A stretch of DNA of 64,000 nt from Legionella_A sp963772805 (GTDB lineage Bacteria; Pseudomonadota; Gammaproteobacteria; Legionellales; Legionellaceae). The translations under genes were made by a program, and so were the position numbers. The DNA is taken from the NCBI GenBank assembly GCA_963772805.1, contig CAVYYU010000003.1, positions 372,001 to 436,000 on the forward strand. The letters are read 5' to 3'. Of the stretch, positions 52,927 through 61,652 are shown piece by piece. Below the pieces are notes generated by a model. That model had not been told where the DNA came from. It was given only the letters and a program-made list of their open reading frames with translations, and ran no database searches. Every line of letters begins with the position of its first letter. Positions within the stretch are counted from its first letter, which is position 1.

Positions 52927-54078
52927 TTAAAAATTATTTATTTCTTTCTCTTTATATTTCTTTGGCCAAATCAGGCGAGAATAGCTTAGGTAATTTAGAA
53001 TGGACGCGATTGCTATACCAGCAATGAGAATGATGTTTTCATTTAATGCACCATGACCAACATAACTTGTCATTAATTCAACCCAATAACTTTGCAGATA
53101 GACCATCCAAATGGAGTAAGCCGTGAATATGGTAAATGCTTTTATTTTTTGGTAGACGTTAAAAAATGTTATTTTCTTAAAGGTATAACGGCTATTTAAT
53201 ATGAAATTATTCACAATAGCTGTTAACACGGCAAGCTGTGCGGCATGCACCGGTGGTATGTTTTGCTGTCGCAAAAGGTTGTATACCGCGAGCTGTAGAA
53301 CCATTCCGACAAAGCCAACCAGACACATGTGAAAATAGCTTTTAAATTTCATAAAGCGCAATAAAAACAGTAATTTCAGTGAGTCAAATATACTATTATT
53401 AGGCAGTTTACTTTTGCCTTTATTCCTATCAACAAACTCAATTGGGTATTCATATATACGCGCATTACTTTTGTGAAGCTCCCAGAACAGTTGCAGTTTG
53501 TAGGCATAACCATTCGATATAAATTGCTTCGGAAGCGCTAAAGCCAATGATCGACTCTTTGTTGCTCTGAAGCCGCTAGTCCAGTCTTTATATTTTGGGG
53601 TGAGAATGAGGCGAGCTAAAACATTCCCAAGCACTGATAATAATCTACGATGCCAGCCCCAATGTTTGGGAATACGCCCGCCGGGTACATAGCGGCTACC
53701 AATGACTACATCATGCGTTTGCAATTTTTCTAGCATTGGGGCTATATAATGTGGCTGATGGGATAGGTCTGCATCAAATTCCATGACAATGTCTGCTGCA
53801 AGAGAATCGATGGCATATCGCATAGCTTGCATGTAAGCTGAGCCTAAGCCGCTTTTTTGTTGTTCTGTTTTTAGGTGGAGGCACTTATAGGTTTCTTGCA
53901 AATTTGTAACAATCTGTTGCGTATTGTCCGTCGAGGCACTGTCAAAAACTAATATATGGATGGACTTATTTTGGATCGTTGCCGTGGCTTTAAAAACCTT
54001 AACTATTGTCTCGCTAATTATTTCGGCTTCATTGTATGTAGGAATAATAATAACAATTTTTTTTATATTTTCTGCCAT
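52927..54078 (-). CDS. Polyprenyl-phosphate glycosyltransferase (GT2) fused to GtrA
   Basis: A 383-residue protein. The N-terminal GT2 domain (about 1-235) has IIPTYNEAEIISETI and EFDADLSHQPHYI (DxD metal site), as in dolichyl-phosphate mannosyltransferase DPM1 and ArnC. The C-terminal 140 residues form a GtrA-like four-segment flippase domain (FHMCLVGFVGMVLQLAVYNLL, SRYTFKKI). Fusion of synthase and flippase is known in prokaryotic DPM1-GtrA proteins. AAGGAC lies before the start. Confidence 0.9.
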   Translation of the reverse strand: MAENIKKIVIIIPTYNEAEIISETIVKVFKATATIQNKSIHILVFDSASTDNTQQIVTNLQETYKCLHLKTEQQKSGLGSAYMQAMRYAIDSLAADIVMEFDADLSHQPHYIAPMLEKLQTHDVVIGSRYVPGGRIPKHWGWHRRLLSVLGNVLARLILTPKYKDWTSGFRATKSRSLALALPKQFISNGYAYKLQLFWELHKSNARIYEYPIEFVDRNKGKSKLPNNSIFDSLKLLFLLRFMKFKSYFHMCLVGFVGMVLQLAVYNLLRQQNIPPVHAAQLAVLTAIVNNFILNSRYTFKKITFFNVYQKIKAFTIFTAYSIWMVYLQSYWVELMTSYVGHGALNENIILIAGIAIASILNYLSYSRLIWPKKYKEKEINNF

Positions 54079-54174
54079 TGAACAAGTCCTTGTAATTTGC
54101 TTTTACTTTAACCATTTAAAATGAGCAACCGTATTTTTTATTTGTTGTCAGCTTCGCATCCGAATTTCACGGGA

Positions 54175-56088
54175 TTAGTGTTTCTGTCGGGGTGCCTTTT
54201 CGTGTTTCTGCTCGGTATCCATATCTGAATCTTTTATGGCTCCATTTCCTTGTGCAAAAAAACGGTTAGTATTGTTAGTAACCAAAATTTCAAACGTTTT
54301 TCGGGGCATTGTTTCTAGTTGTTCAATAGACAGCTCCCCATCGGAAAAAAGCTTGTGGATAGTAGTATATCGTAATTTTACAAATGCATCGTTGGATAAA
54401 TTAAATAATTGATTAGCAGATAGCTTCCCACTCTTGACTAGATTTGAAACAGTATAATAGGTCAGTTGTTCAACAATTCGTTTGGGTAGCTTTGCCAGTT
54501 CGTCTATCGATACGGCTCCTGTGAAAACAAGATGATAAATATTCTGCTGTCCAAGGAGTGAAATCATCTCTCCAGATAGGGTATCTATATCTTTGATGGC
54601 GATTCTACCAACGCCAACAAGCGATGAGATAGAGGTATATAATAGGCTATTTGTCGCCTTATCGGAGAGTAGTCCTACTTCAACAAGCGATATTTTACCA
54701 GCACTAAAAAGTACAGCGATATGGTTTAGCTGAAGATTATCAATCGTTTTCCTGGGGAGTGTATCTAATTGCGAAATCAATAATTTTCCGTTTGTAATAA
54801 GCAAGAAAATAAAATTATTTTGCAAGATTTCGATTGTATTGTTAGATAGGGTTGCTAATTCATCAAGTGAAACTATTTTGTTATAAAACAGTGGATAGAG
54901 TAGGTCATATTTACTATTTAACGCTATTTTTTTCGAGATAAAACATAAGCTCTCTCCTTGCATCAACTGGATATAATTGCCATTCCCTTTGGGTTTTTCA
55001 AAATAAATATTTTGATCTCTTTTTACATGGGTAGACAGGTACTTCGAAAAATATAACTGCATCATATTGAAAACTTGTTGCGCTGGTGTTTGGGTATCGT
55101 TGAGCGCTTCACTATTTTTTAATATAAATTGGTACATTGCACCATAAATCGTTTGATATGGAAAAAAATCCGGATCTATATTTTTATTCAACCAAAAATT
55201 ACGGCGCACTACCAGATCAATCAACAGCAACCAAGTCGTTTCAATAAAAGGTGATGGTGAAAACAATCCGGCCAATTTTTTCTCGGTCGCTACCGATGCG
55301 CTCAGCAGTTTCAGAAAGTCTTCAGTTATCTTGTGGTTTGAGGGATCATCTCGCTGTTTATCTGTGTATTTCACAAATTCGATGAATTCCATATCCAGGC
55401 AGTTCCAGATTTCTTTAGACCAATGAATTTTTGTCTTTTCACGTACCAAGTTTATCGCGCTTAACCATGCTTCATACAGTGGGTTGGCAATTGTGCTGGC
55501 TATTTGTATGTGTAATTTATCGTGCAAGGACAAATAAAAAGATTTTGCCTTGACGTGATGGAATGTTTTAGCGTTCTCAATGCCTGGGTAGCTGACAGCA
55601 CAGTAGCGGCCATATCGTTGTATCGAGAGGTCCATTTCATCAATGCTTTGTTCGCCTAGTCTTGGAAAAATAAATTTTCCATGTGCGCCATAACGAAGCT
55701 CAGTTAACACACCAATGGCACCTGCGCTCAATGTAGTTAATATTCTTTTGACTGGTTTAAGATAGCGATGAGTATCTTTTGATTTTTTTGATCTAGAAAC
55801 TAATGCGCTATTTTGTGTATCCACATCGCAGTTGATAATACGCAACGCGGCTGCCGAACTGACCAGGTCGTCTGTTACATCAAGGTTTTTATCATCCGAA
55901 AATATAAAAAAGTACCATTCTGATTTCGGTTTTTTTCTTATTTCATTCATGAAGGCATAGTGTGCTTCTGGCTTGATAAATCCAGACAAAATATCCCGCG
56001 CTTCATCGGTGAGCGTTTCTTGATCATTCATCATGGGGATAATACGAATATCTGAGAATTCAATCATGATGATTCGCAAGTCAAGCAA
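54175..56088 (-). CDS. Protein with seven 30-residue repeats (main part of a frameshifted gene)
   Basis: Family not recognised. The open frame gives up to 637 residues. The N-terminal 400 are helical and hydrophilic. Residues 398-607 consist of seven 30-residue units with the pattern L-x3-G-(K/R/E)-(L/I)-S-x3-L-x2-L-x12-I, probably two helices each. The Lys/His-rich tail (EQKHEKAPRQKH) is basic. The first in-frame ATG (56067) lacks a ribosome site, and the natural reading of upstream codons (GLVSKWGLNDLKSPDAIA) continues into the 56148-56357 frame, so this is the body of a longer gene broken by one missing base near 56197. Confidence 0.75.
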   Translation of the reverse strand: MLDLRIIMIEFSDIRIIPMMNDQETLTDEARDILSGFIKPEAHYAFMNEIRKKPKSEWYFFIFSDDKNLDVTDDLVSSAAALRIINCDVDTQNSALVSRSKKSKDTHRYLKPVKRILTTLSAGAIGVLTELRYGAHGKFIFPRLGEQSIDEMDLSIQRYGRYCAVSYPGIENAKTFHHVKAKSFYLSLHDKLHIQIASTIANPLYEAWLSAINLVREKTKIHWSKEIWNCLDMEFIEFVKYTDKQRDDPSNHKITEDFLKLLSASVATEKKLAGLFSPSPFIETTWLLLIDLVVRRNFWLNKNIDPDFFPYQTIYGAMYQFILKNSEALNDTQTPAQQVFNMMQLYFSKYLSTHVKRDQNIYFEKPKGNGNYIQLMQGESLCFISKKIALNSKYDLLYPLFYNKIVSLDELATLSNNTIEILQNNFIFLLITNGKLLISQLDTLPRKTIDNLQLNHIAVLFSAGKISLVEVGLLSDKATNSLLYTSISSLVGVGRIAIKDIDTLSGEMISLLGQQNIYHLVFTGAVSIDELAKLPKRIVEQLTYYTVSNLVKSGKLSANQLFNLSNDAFVKLRYTTIHKLFSDGELSIEQLETMPRKTFEILVTNNTNRFFAQGNGAIKDSDMDTEQKHEKAPRQKH

Positions 56089-56147
56089 AGTGATAATTTG
56101 CTCTTTTGTTATCCATTCTTTGGAGTATGCAAATGCAGCATTGATGG

Positions 56148-56357
56148 CTATCGCATCCGGTGACTTGAGATCGTTGAGCCCCCACTTGCTGACAAGCCCG
56201 CCTTATTAAGATTATCGACAAACGCGCCGACCTCTTGCTCATTGAGCTTACTGAAGTCCAGTTTATGTTTTCCACAAAAATCGTAAAATGGGTTGACTGG
56301 CTCTACAACCATTTCTATTTTTTCGGAGCATTTTTGCTCGTTATGTGATGTGGGCAT
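56148..56357 (-). CDS. N-terminal fragment of the frameshifted 30-residue-repeat gene
   Basis: The frame encodes MPTSHNEQKCSEKIEMVVEP, then FYDFCGKHKLDFSKLNEQEV and FVDNLNKAGL, then turns into SASGGSTIS-type out-of-frame residues before its stop. Adding one C to the CCC run at 56197-56199 would join it to the 54175-56088 frame and give about 727 residues starting at ATG 56357. No ribosome site is obvious. It is the start of the same gene rather than a separate one. Confidence 0.6.
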   Translation of the reverse strand: MPTSHNEQKCSEKIEMVVEPVNPFYDFCGKHKLDFSKLNEQEVGAFVDNLNKAGLSASGGSTISSHRMR

Positions 56358-56455
56358 AATCAAACCCTATTTGGATATTACGGCAAATTATAAACTATTT
56401 GCATGTGCTCTGGTAATTTATGTTACAATTTATGCTCATACATTAAACAAAATCA

Positions 56456-56995
56456 ATGATGCCTCTTATTAATTTCTTTAAAAAACCCAATGCGTCTAAA
56501 AAAGTAAAAGCTGGTGGACCTGCACCAGAAGATCAACTTTTAGCGATGGCACATGACCAATATTGGGTCGTGTTAATATCAAATATGCAGCTATTATCGA
56601 AGTGCACCAAAGGTAGCATATTATGCGACAGGGTTAATGCATTTAAACACGCTCTACAGACTTATGGACCTACCGGCAATGGGTTACCAGACTTGCGCCA
56701 AAATGAAGGCAAGGCCAAAAATCATGTGTATCATGGTCATGTTAAGGATTCAAATGGCACGACGTATGTACTTGAATGGGCAGTTATTGATAACAAAAAA
56801 AGAATCATGGTATTGATTAATTTTGGCAGCCACGAAAATTATAAATATCAGCAGCTCCCGCTTAGTAAAACTGAGTGCGGAAAAATATTGTTATCAGACA
56901 TAAATAAAAAAATTTATAACAATGCTCTGGAAAAAATGATTGAAGCTAAAGCAAAAGTAGAGCGTGTGGAAATAAATTACCGCAAACAGATTTAA
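56456..56995 (+). CDS. Uncharacterised hydrophilic protein (179 residues)
   Basis: Family not recognised. ATG 56456 or 56459 starts MPLINFFKKPNASKKVKAGG, then a largely hydrophilic alpha/beta protein (YVLEWAVIDNKKRIMVLINF). No signal peptide or membrane segment. The ribosome site is weak. It lies in the second accessory stretch, divergent from the 30-residue-repeat gene, and may be an effector or orphan; nothing in the sequence decides this. Confidence 0.55.
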   Translation: MMPLINFFKKPNASKKVKAGGPAPEDQLLAMAHDQYWVVLISNMQLLSKCTKGSILCDRVNAFKHALQTYGPTGNGLPDLRQNEGKAKNHVYHGHVKDSNGTTYVLEWAVIDNKKRIMVLINFGSHENYKYQQLPLSKTECGKILLSDINKKIYNNALEKMIEAKAKVERVEINYRKQI

Positions 56996-57732
56996 CAAAA
57001 ATATTGTTCGTATTGGCGGCGCGTATTAAGTATCTGTAGTCATGGACTTGCTAATGTATATTTTCTCATATTGATGCAGATTGGGCATATGATGAGATAT
57101 GAGAATCCACACAATGAAAATCACCCTGTCTTGAACGAGTGACCGAGATATTTACCTGGCAAAAATAAAGCAATTAATGCTGCAATTCCTGTATTCAGTA
57201 AGCCTATTATGGAATTATTAAAAAAATTAGGTCGTGTATCTATTTATTAAAATGCAATTTAAATATCAATGCGTTATAAACTGATTTAATTTGGTATTTA
57301 TTGATAAAAAAGGGATGTAATGTGTAGTGGTTGCATGGAGATTGGTTGGTAAGTTGCAAATCCCATATTTTGTAGAGGCCACAATCCTTTGTGTAGGTTC
57401 CTTCCAGAAAAGTCCGTTTTGTTATTTGCAACTCCCAGCTTTCAATTATATTGAATCAACCTATTCAGAGCATTAAGAGTAAAGAGGAAAACAAAGCAAG
57501 AGTTTTCTTATTCTTGTGATATTTCTAGTTTGGATAAAGGCTGTTAATCAGCTCGATGAGTTGACCCAGCTTTAGTGTCTCAAGTTGACCCTTGATTAAT
57601 GCATTAAAAATCAGTTGCTTGCGGTTCAGCTACTGCGGTTAACTGTGATGCTGGTTTACCTCATAAAAGGGTATTTTCTCATACCGATATAAATAGATAC
57701 AATCTGGTCTTAAGTGAACAGATGATTGATAT
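56996..57732. other. Long non-coding interval before the cyclase gene
   Basis: A 737-base AT-rich stretch without a convincing gene. It contains a TTCTCATAT / ATATGAGAA inverted repeat (57063-57105) and, on the minus strand, a 35-codon tail ending at 57525 (LNRKQLIFNAL, then LETLKLGQLIELINSLYPN) that reads like the end of a lost gene. Upstream control of the 57733 gene would lie here; no clear promoter was identified. Confidence 0.5.
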
Positions 57733-58668
57733 ATGTGCTATATTATGACAATATGCATTAATATTGATCTAATTATGCGAGATGAAATTCCTTTCATGAT
57801 GCAAGTGGCTGATAACGACAAGCTTGCAAGTATAAAAACTGGAATATCTGCAATGCAGGCCGCAGGAGCTCAGCCTGAATTTGTCGCAGCCAATATGCTG
57901 CAAGCAAGCGCGATGAATTGTGCTGTGATTTTACGAGCAGGGTCTCCTCCTCAATACAATAAACTTCGAAGTCCAAAAAGTGGTCTTAATTTATCAAAAA
58001 CAAGTAATCAAGGCTTTTTTAAAGGTTCTCTAGCAAAAGAAGCACAATTTGCTCGCATTGAATTGGACGCTAATAATCATCAAGCGACCAGAGCACATCA
58101 TGAGAAAGATAGCGCACATCTTAAGTTGCCACCCACCCATAATGATTATCAACACACGAAACAATTAGACATTAACATGATGGATATATTGCGGGAAACC
58201 GGCCAATCTGGAGACTTAAATATCCTTGGTTTTGATAAAGAAAGCGGAATAGCGCGGTTCGGCTATCGTGACGGGAAGGGACCAGAAGGATTTTCAGGAC
58301 AATTTGTAGTCAATTTAAATCTTGACAATGAGTTACCACAATTTTTTTCAAGACCTTGGGATCGACCCGAACATGATCCAAATTGGGATGCTGAGAAAAA
58401 AATCATTAGCAAGCCGGAGGCTTTGAAAGATATCCCTGATTCCATATATGAACGCTGCTTTAATCAAACTTTCTACCTAAGTTACACAACAGATAAAGCG
58501 ACCCATCCCAAACCAGAGGATTTGATCAATGCCGAAGTATTTGCAAATCGACCCAGGAGTGCGGAGGAGTTCAAACAAGCAATGGGAGAGAATCATCCTA
58601 AATATTTTCTTGTGAAGGACAAAGATGTATTGCCGGATATATTCTCAGCTTTACAAGAAAAGCCTTGA
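57733..58668 (+). CDS. Edema-factor/ExoY-like nucleotidyl cyclase, N-terminal part
   Basis: The first 311 residues of a class II adenylyl cyclase toxin-like protein. Residues of about 47-110 follow the start of the edema-factor and ExoY catalytic domain: PEFVAANMLQASAMNCAVILR resembles PEHADAFKKIARELNTYILFR, and PKSGLNLSKTSN resembles TKGLNVHGKSSD, keeping Lys82 and Lys89 at or near the ATP-binding lysines. The His that serves as base in edema factor (351) is not obvious here (ExoY also has Lys there). The frame ends at TGA 58666, where the second frame (58625-59836) takes over. The start codon is uncertain: 57733, 57775 and 57796 are possible and none has a good ribosome site. Confidence 0.7.
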   Translation: MCYIMTICINIDLIMRDEIPFMMQVADNDKLASIKTGISAMQAAGAQPEFVAANMLQASAMNCAVILRAGSPPQYNKLRSPKSGLNLSKTSNQGFFKGSLAKEAQFARIELDANNHQATRAHHEKDSAHLKLPPTHNDYQHTKQLDINMMDILRETGQSGDLNILGFDKESGIARFGYRDGKGPEGFSGQFVVNLNLDNELPQFFSRPWDRPEHDPNWDAEKKIISKPEALKDIPDSIYERCFNQTFYLSYTTDKATHPKPEDLINAEVFANRPRSAEEFKQAMGENHPKYFLVKDKDVLPDIFSALQEKP

Positions 58669-59836
58669 ATCAAAAGGAGACCTTAATAAAATCATTCTTG
58701 AAACGTATGACAAAGGCGGTCATATTGTCGCAGGAGATTGGGATGGCATGGCACTGGGAAATCCACCTGGAATTAATCCCGAATATACTAAAATTTTCAA
58801 TACGTTTTCTCCTCAACATGGGCAGGATAACCAATTTGATTTGATGATCAGATCGGAAGCTTACCTAAAAGAAAAAAAGGAACACGCCAACAGTCAACCA
58901 GAACAGGAACGCAGTGCGTTTGATAAACTGATATTAAAAGTTGATAAATTTCAAGATATTGTCAGTGATTTTGCGCTTGCACGTGCTGGATGCGTCACAC
59001 CCCATGAGTTTGTGTTTCAACAGCTGGTCAATCATGCTTATCGGGATGAAGCCAACCAGGCCTATGGCGAATCCTACGATATGGCTTCTCTTCAAGCTGT
59101 GATGGATAGCGCTTTAGAGCACATTCGAGATGGCATGTCACCTACTGAGCTGGTGAATGTTTCCCGAGATGAGCTTAAGGATTTCCTTAACAAATCAGGT
59201 AAAATGCCTACTGCACCAGTATTTAATGAACTGGTTCAGCACTTGCAGTCTCACTTGATCCTTGCAATTAAATCACCCGAAATCCCATACCAAATTCCGC
59301 ACGTCCAACACGACTCAAATATTCAAAATTTGTATCAGCATGGATTCGACATGAGAAATCCATATGGAAGTAACCTGGAAGGAGCATGGCTCATCGTGCT
59401 TCCGGATGGAGGAACGCTATATGGTAAGACTCAGGAGGCGTTAATTGAAGTTATATTAACAGGTGATTTTCTGCAAAAAAACCAAATTGACATTAACCAC
59501 GGCGCCAACATGAGTGCCGGTTGGGATAAAGTTATTGCTCGTCAAATTGAGCTTAAACAATCCATTCCTGAAGAAACCATGATCAAATATATAGAGCACC
59601 AAACGGCATGGTCTAAAAACGCGCATCGGGTTGAGAAATTAACCACGCCCAGTTATGATGACCTCAAGGTGAACAAATCCGTTGCCGAAACGAGTCATGC
59701 CGTTCAACCCGATGAGTTATATAAAATACAAAGGTCACTTAAAGATAGAATGGCCTCATTAAGGGAATCAGAAAACAAACCTAAACATGAGGCTGAACTT
59801 GATATTGAAAAAACATCTACTTTAAAGCCAAGCTAG
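58625..59836 (+). CDS. Edema-factor/ExoY-like nucleotidyl cyclase, C-terminal part
   Basis: A 403-residue frame overlapping the first by 44 bases. GGHIVAGDWDGMALGNPPGI holds Asp38 and Asp40, matching the metal-binding DYD of edema factor, CyaA and ExoY (DYDLFALAP). YQHGFDMRN gives His239 and Asn245, the spacing of edema-factor His577/Asn583 (NHGTEQDN), and the following strands (GAWLIVLPDGGTLYGKTQ) match FIINPEGEFILTKN. The part between the two sites is about 115 residues longer than in edema factor. Its own ATG lies inside the first frame without a ribosome site, so it is the second half of one gene. A 111-residue gene follows after 23 bases. Confidence 0.7.
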   Translation: MYCRIYSQLYKKSLESKGDLNKIILETYDKGGHIVAGDWDGMALGNPPGINPEYTKIFNTFSPQHGQDNQFDLMIRSEAYLKEKKEHANSQPEQERSAFDKLILKVDKFQDIVSDFALARAGCVTPHEFVFQQLVNHAYRDEANQAYGESYDMASLQAVMDSALEHIRDGMSPTELVNVSRDELKDFLNKSGKMPTAPVFNELVQHLQSHLILAIKSPEIPYQIPHVQHDSNIQNLYQHGFDMRNPYGSNLEGAWLIVLPDGGTLYGKTQEALIEVILTGDFLQKNQIDINHGANMSAGWDKVIARQIELKQSIPEETMIKYIEHQTAWSKNAHRVEKLTTPSYDDLKVNKSVAETSHAVQPDELYKIQRSLKDRMASLRESENKPKHEAELDIEKTSTLKPS

Positions 59837-59859
59837 GGTGTTAAACGTGAGGAGTAAAT

Positions 59860-60195
59860 ATGAAAGAAGTAATAGATGAGTTACGCAACTGTATTAGAGC
59901 TATTGGTGTTGCAATGGCCGATAACGGATTAAAATCTACCGAAGAAATGAGCTCTTGGAATATGCTGACAACAGCAGTTACGAAGCTTGCACTTTCCCCG
60001 GAGAAAGCAACAACGGCATCTATGGCGAGTTTAAAACAAAGATTCATAGATGCTAAGGAAGAAATTACAAAACAATTAGCACCCGATGATCGAAAAAAAA
60101 TTGACTCGCTAGAGGCTTCAATTGATAAGACGCTTAAGAACATAATCAACCAAACTGTTGATGAAGCATCAGCGTCCAGCTCACTAAGGCCTTAA
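59860..60195 (+). CDS. Small helical protein downstream of the cyclase gene
   Basis: A 111-residue soluble protein with a good ribosome site (GTGAGGAG, seven bases before ATG 59860). It is almost fully helical (KEVIDELRNCIRAIGVAMAD, SLKQRFIDAKEEITKQLAPD, DSLEASIDKTLKNIINQT) and acidic. Family not recognised. It is 23 bases after the split cyclase gene and likely co-transcribed, so a chaperone, secretion partner or regulator of the cyclase is possible; only position supports this. Confidence 0.65.
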   Translation: MKEVIDELRNCIRAIGVAMADNGLKSTEEMSSWNMLTTAVTKLALSPEKATTASMASLKQRFIDAKEEITKQLAPDDRKKIDSLEASIDKTLKNIINQTVDEASASSSLRP

Positions 60196-60272
60196 TGAGG
60201 CTTAACGACAACACCAGCGCTTAAAAATATAGGTTAAATTTCGCACGGCGCAAATCTTAACCCAAAAGGGGC

Positions 60273-60824
60273 TTAGTGGTTTAAAGCCTTATAAATATCT
60301 ATAAAGGTTGAAACCTTGTCGATGTGTATAGGAATATTTAAACGACGGGCAATATCAGAAGCAGAAAAAATACCTCGAATATGATGCACTGCAGCTTCTA
60401 TGACAAGGAAATGCTGTTTCCCTTCATTCTTCAGCGTATCAATAATATCCTTGATGGTTGCGTTTTTTACATCGTTAAATTCGATAGCTTTCAAACAACT
60501 TCTTGGTCTCATGATCTCATTTACAAGGATATCAGATCGATGTGCATGCTTAATAAGCGACATCATTTTTTCACTGATTAAATCCTCATAAGCAAGTATG
60601 CCAACAAATTCGTCATGCTGTAAAACTAGCTTCAATTTAACATGCGATTTTTTCATTAAATCTTCTGCTGTCACCACATCAAGTGATTGTTCAATAACCA
60701 AAGGGGCTGTTTGCTTAAAATCTGTGAAAATATCAAGTGCTGGTGAGTCAATAGTAACTGTGTAATTTTCAGCTGGTTTGATTAGTTGATCAACGCTAGC
60801 AATCTCAAATGTTTTCAAAATCAT
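60273..60824 (-). CDS. CBS-domain pair protein
   Basis: A 183-residue cytosolic protein with two CBS motifs: TAPLVIEQSLDVVTAEDLMKK with KLKLVLQHDEFVGILAYEDL, and VNEIMRPRSCLKAIEFND with KQHFLVIEAAVHHIRGIFSASDIARRL. Paired CBS domains usually bind adenine nucleotides. The start has AAAGGAAA upstream. No effector domain is fused. It is convergent with the cyclase-linked gene. Confidence 0.82.
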   Translation of the reverse strand: MILKTFEIASVDQLIKPAENYTVTIDSPALDIFTDFKQTAPLVIEQSLDVVTAEDLMKKSHVKLKLVLQHDEFVGILAYEDLISEKMMSLIKHAHRSDILVNEIMRPRSCLKAIEFNDVKNATIKDIIDTLKNEGKQHFLVIEAAVHHIRGIFSASDIARRLNIPIHIDKVSTFIDIYKALNH

Positions 60825-61004
60825 GATATCGTTTCCTTTTATATCAAATATTAATAAAAATAAGGTATTGGTTTCTTTGACCTTGGTTAGTTAATGTTTA
60901 ATAGCCACCTTTTATACTGAGTTATATTATCATTCTCAGTATAAAAGTCTAAATAAAGTAATTTAGAAGTCCCCTGTTTAAGTCTATCTCATCACGGAGC
61001 TTAT

Positions 61005-61346
61005 CTATGGTAAAACATATATAATCAAAGCGAACAATCCTGCAGCAGCAATCAGTGGATGAATAACAGCCAATAATTTCCTAATGTTTTTTTTATCAGG
61101 GTCAATTATAGATAATGTTCTTCCCCCTAATGCTGCAAGAGTAAAAAGTATCAAGCTTGTGAGCAGCAGCGGAGACGAACCGGTTATAAAGATATAAATT
61201 ATTACAAGTAATAATGCGATTGTGGCGATCGATCCATGTATATACACTGCAGGTTTTGGAGCAGGTTTGTCTTGCAGCATTGCTGTCAAAATTATTAAGC
61301 CAAAGATTGCTGCAATAAAAAATAAAAAAATCGCGATAATTAACAT
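61005..61346 (-). CDS. Small four-segment membrane protein
   Basis: A 113-residue hydrophobic protein with four membrane segments (starts LIIAIFLFFIAAIFGLIIL; then IATIALLLVIIYIFI; LLLTSLILFTLAALGG; LIAAAGLFALIIYVL). Short cytoplasmic loops hold DKPAPKPAV and DPDKKNIRK. Function unknown. Its neighbours on this strand are a CBS protein and a small one- or two-segment membrane protein. Confidence 0.7.
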   Translation of the reverse strand: MLIIAIFLFFIAAIFGLIILTAMLQDKPAPKPAVYIHGSIATIALLLVIIYIFITGSSPLLLTSLILFTLAALGGRTLSIIDPDKKNIRKLLAVIHPLIAAAGLFALIIYVLP

Positions 61347-61652
61347 ATAGGCACCATCAACTTATTCAATAATAGGGCGAAGTAAGGTTTTGTTGCATAG
61401 TTCATTAATTGGTCATAATGGCCGAGTATATTTAACCAATATTACCATGTCTGCTATTAAAATCATGCAAGATTTGCTCAATGAAAAAAAATTGGCGTAG
61501 AAATCGGGATGGCTTAGTTGATGTGAACACTTTTGGTTGAGTGGGAACTAATAAACCGGGCAGGTCACTCGGCGCCTAAAATTCAAGAAGTCTAGTATTT
61601 TTAACTAAACAAAGCTCACTTGACGCTGCCTATCGATCTACTGTGTTTTGGA
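61347..61652. other. Non-coding interval
   Basis: A 306-base AT-rich gap. I see no convincing gene or RNA; a 17-codon frame (61447) is too short to support. Confidence 0.5.

Noticed and set aside
57240..57431. 63-residue minus-strand frame in the long gap
   Set aside because: Composition is random-looking and it has no ribosome site or recognisable pattern.
58625..58670. A -1 ribosomal slippage site joining the cyclase frames
   Set aside because: The frames are related by +1, so a -1 slippery heptamer cannot join them.
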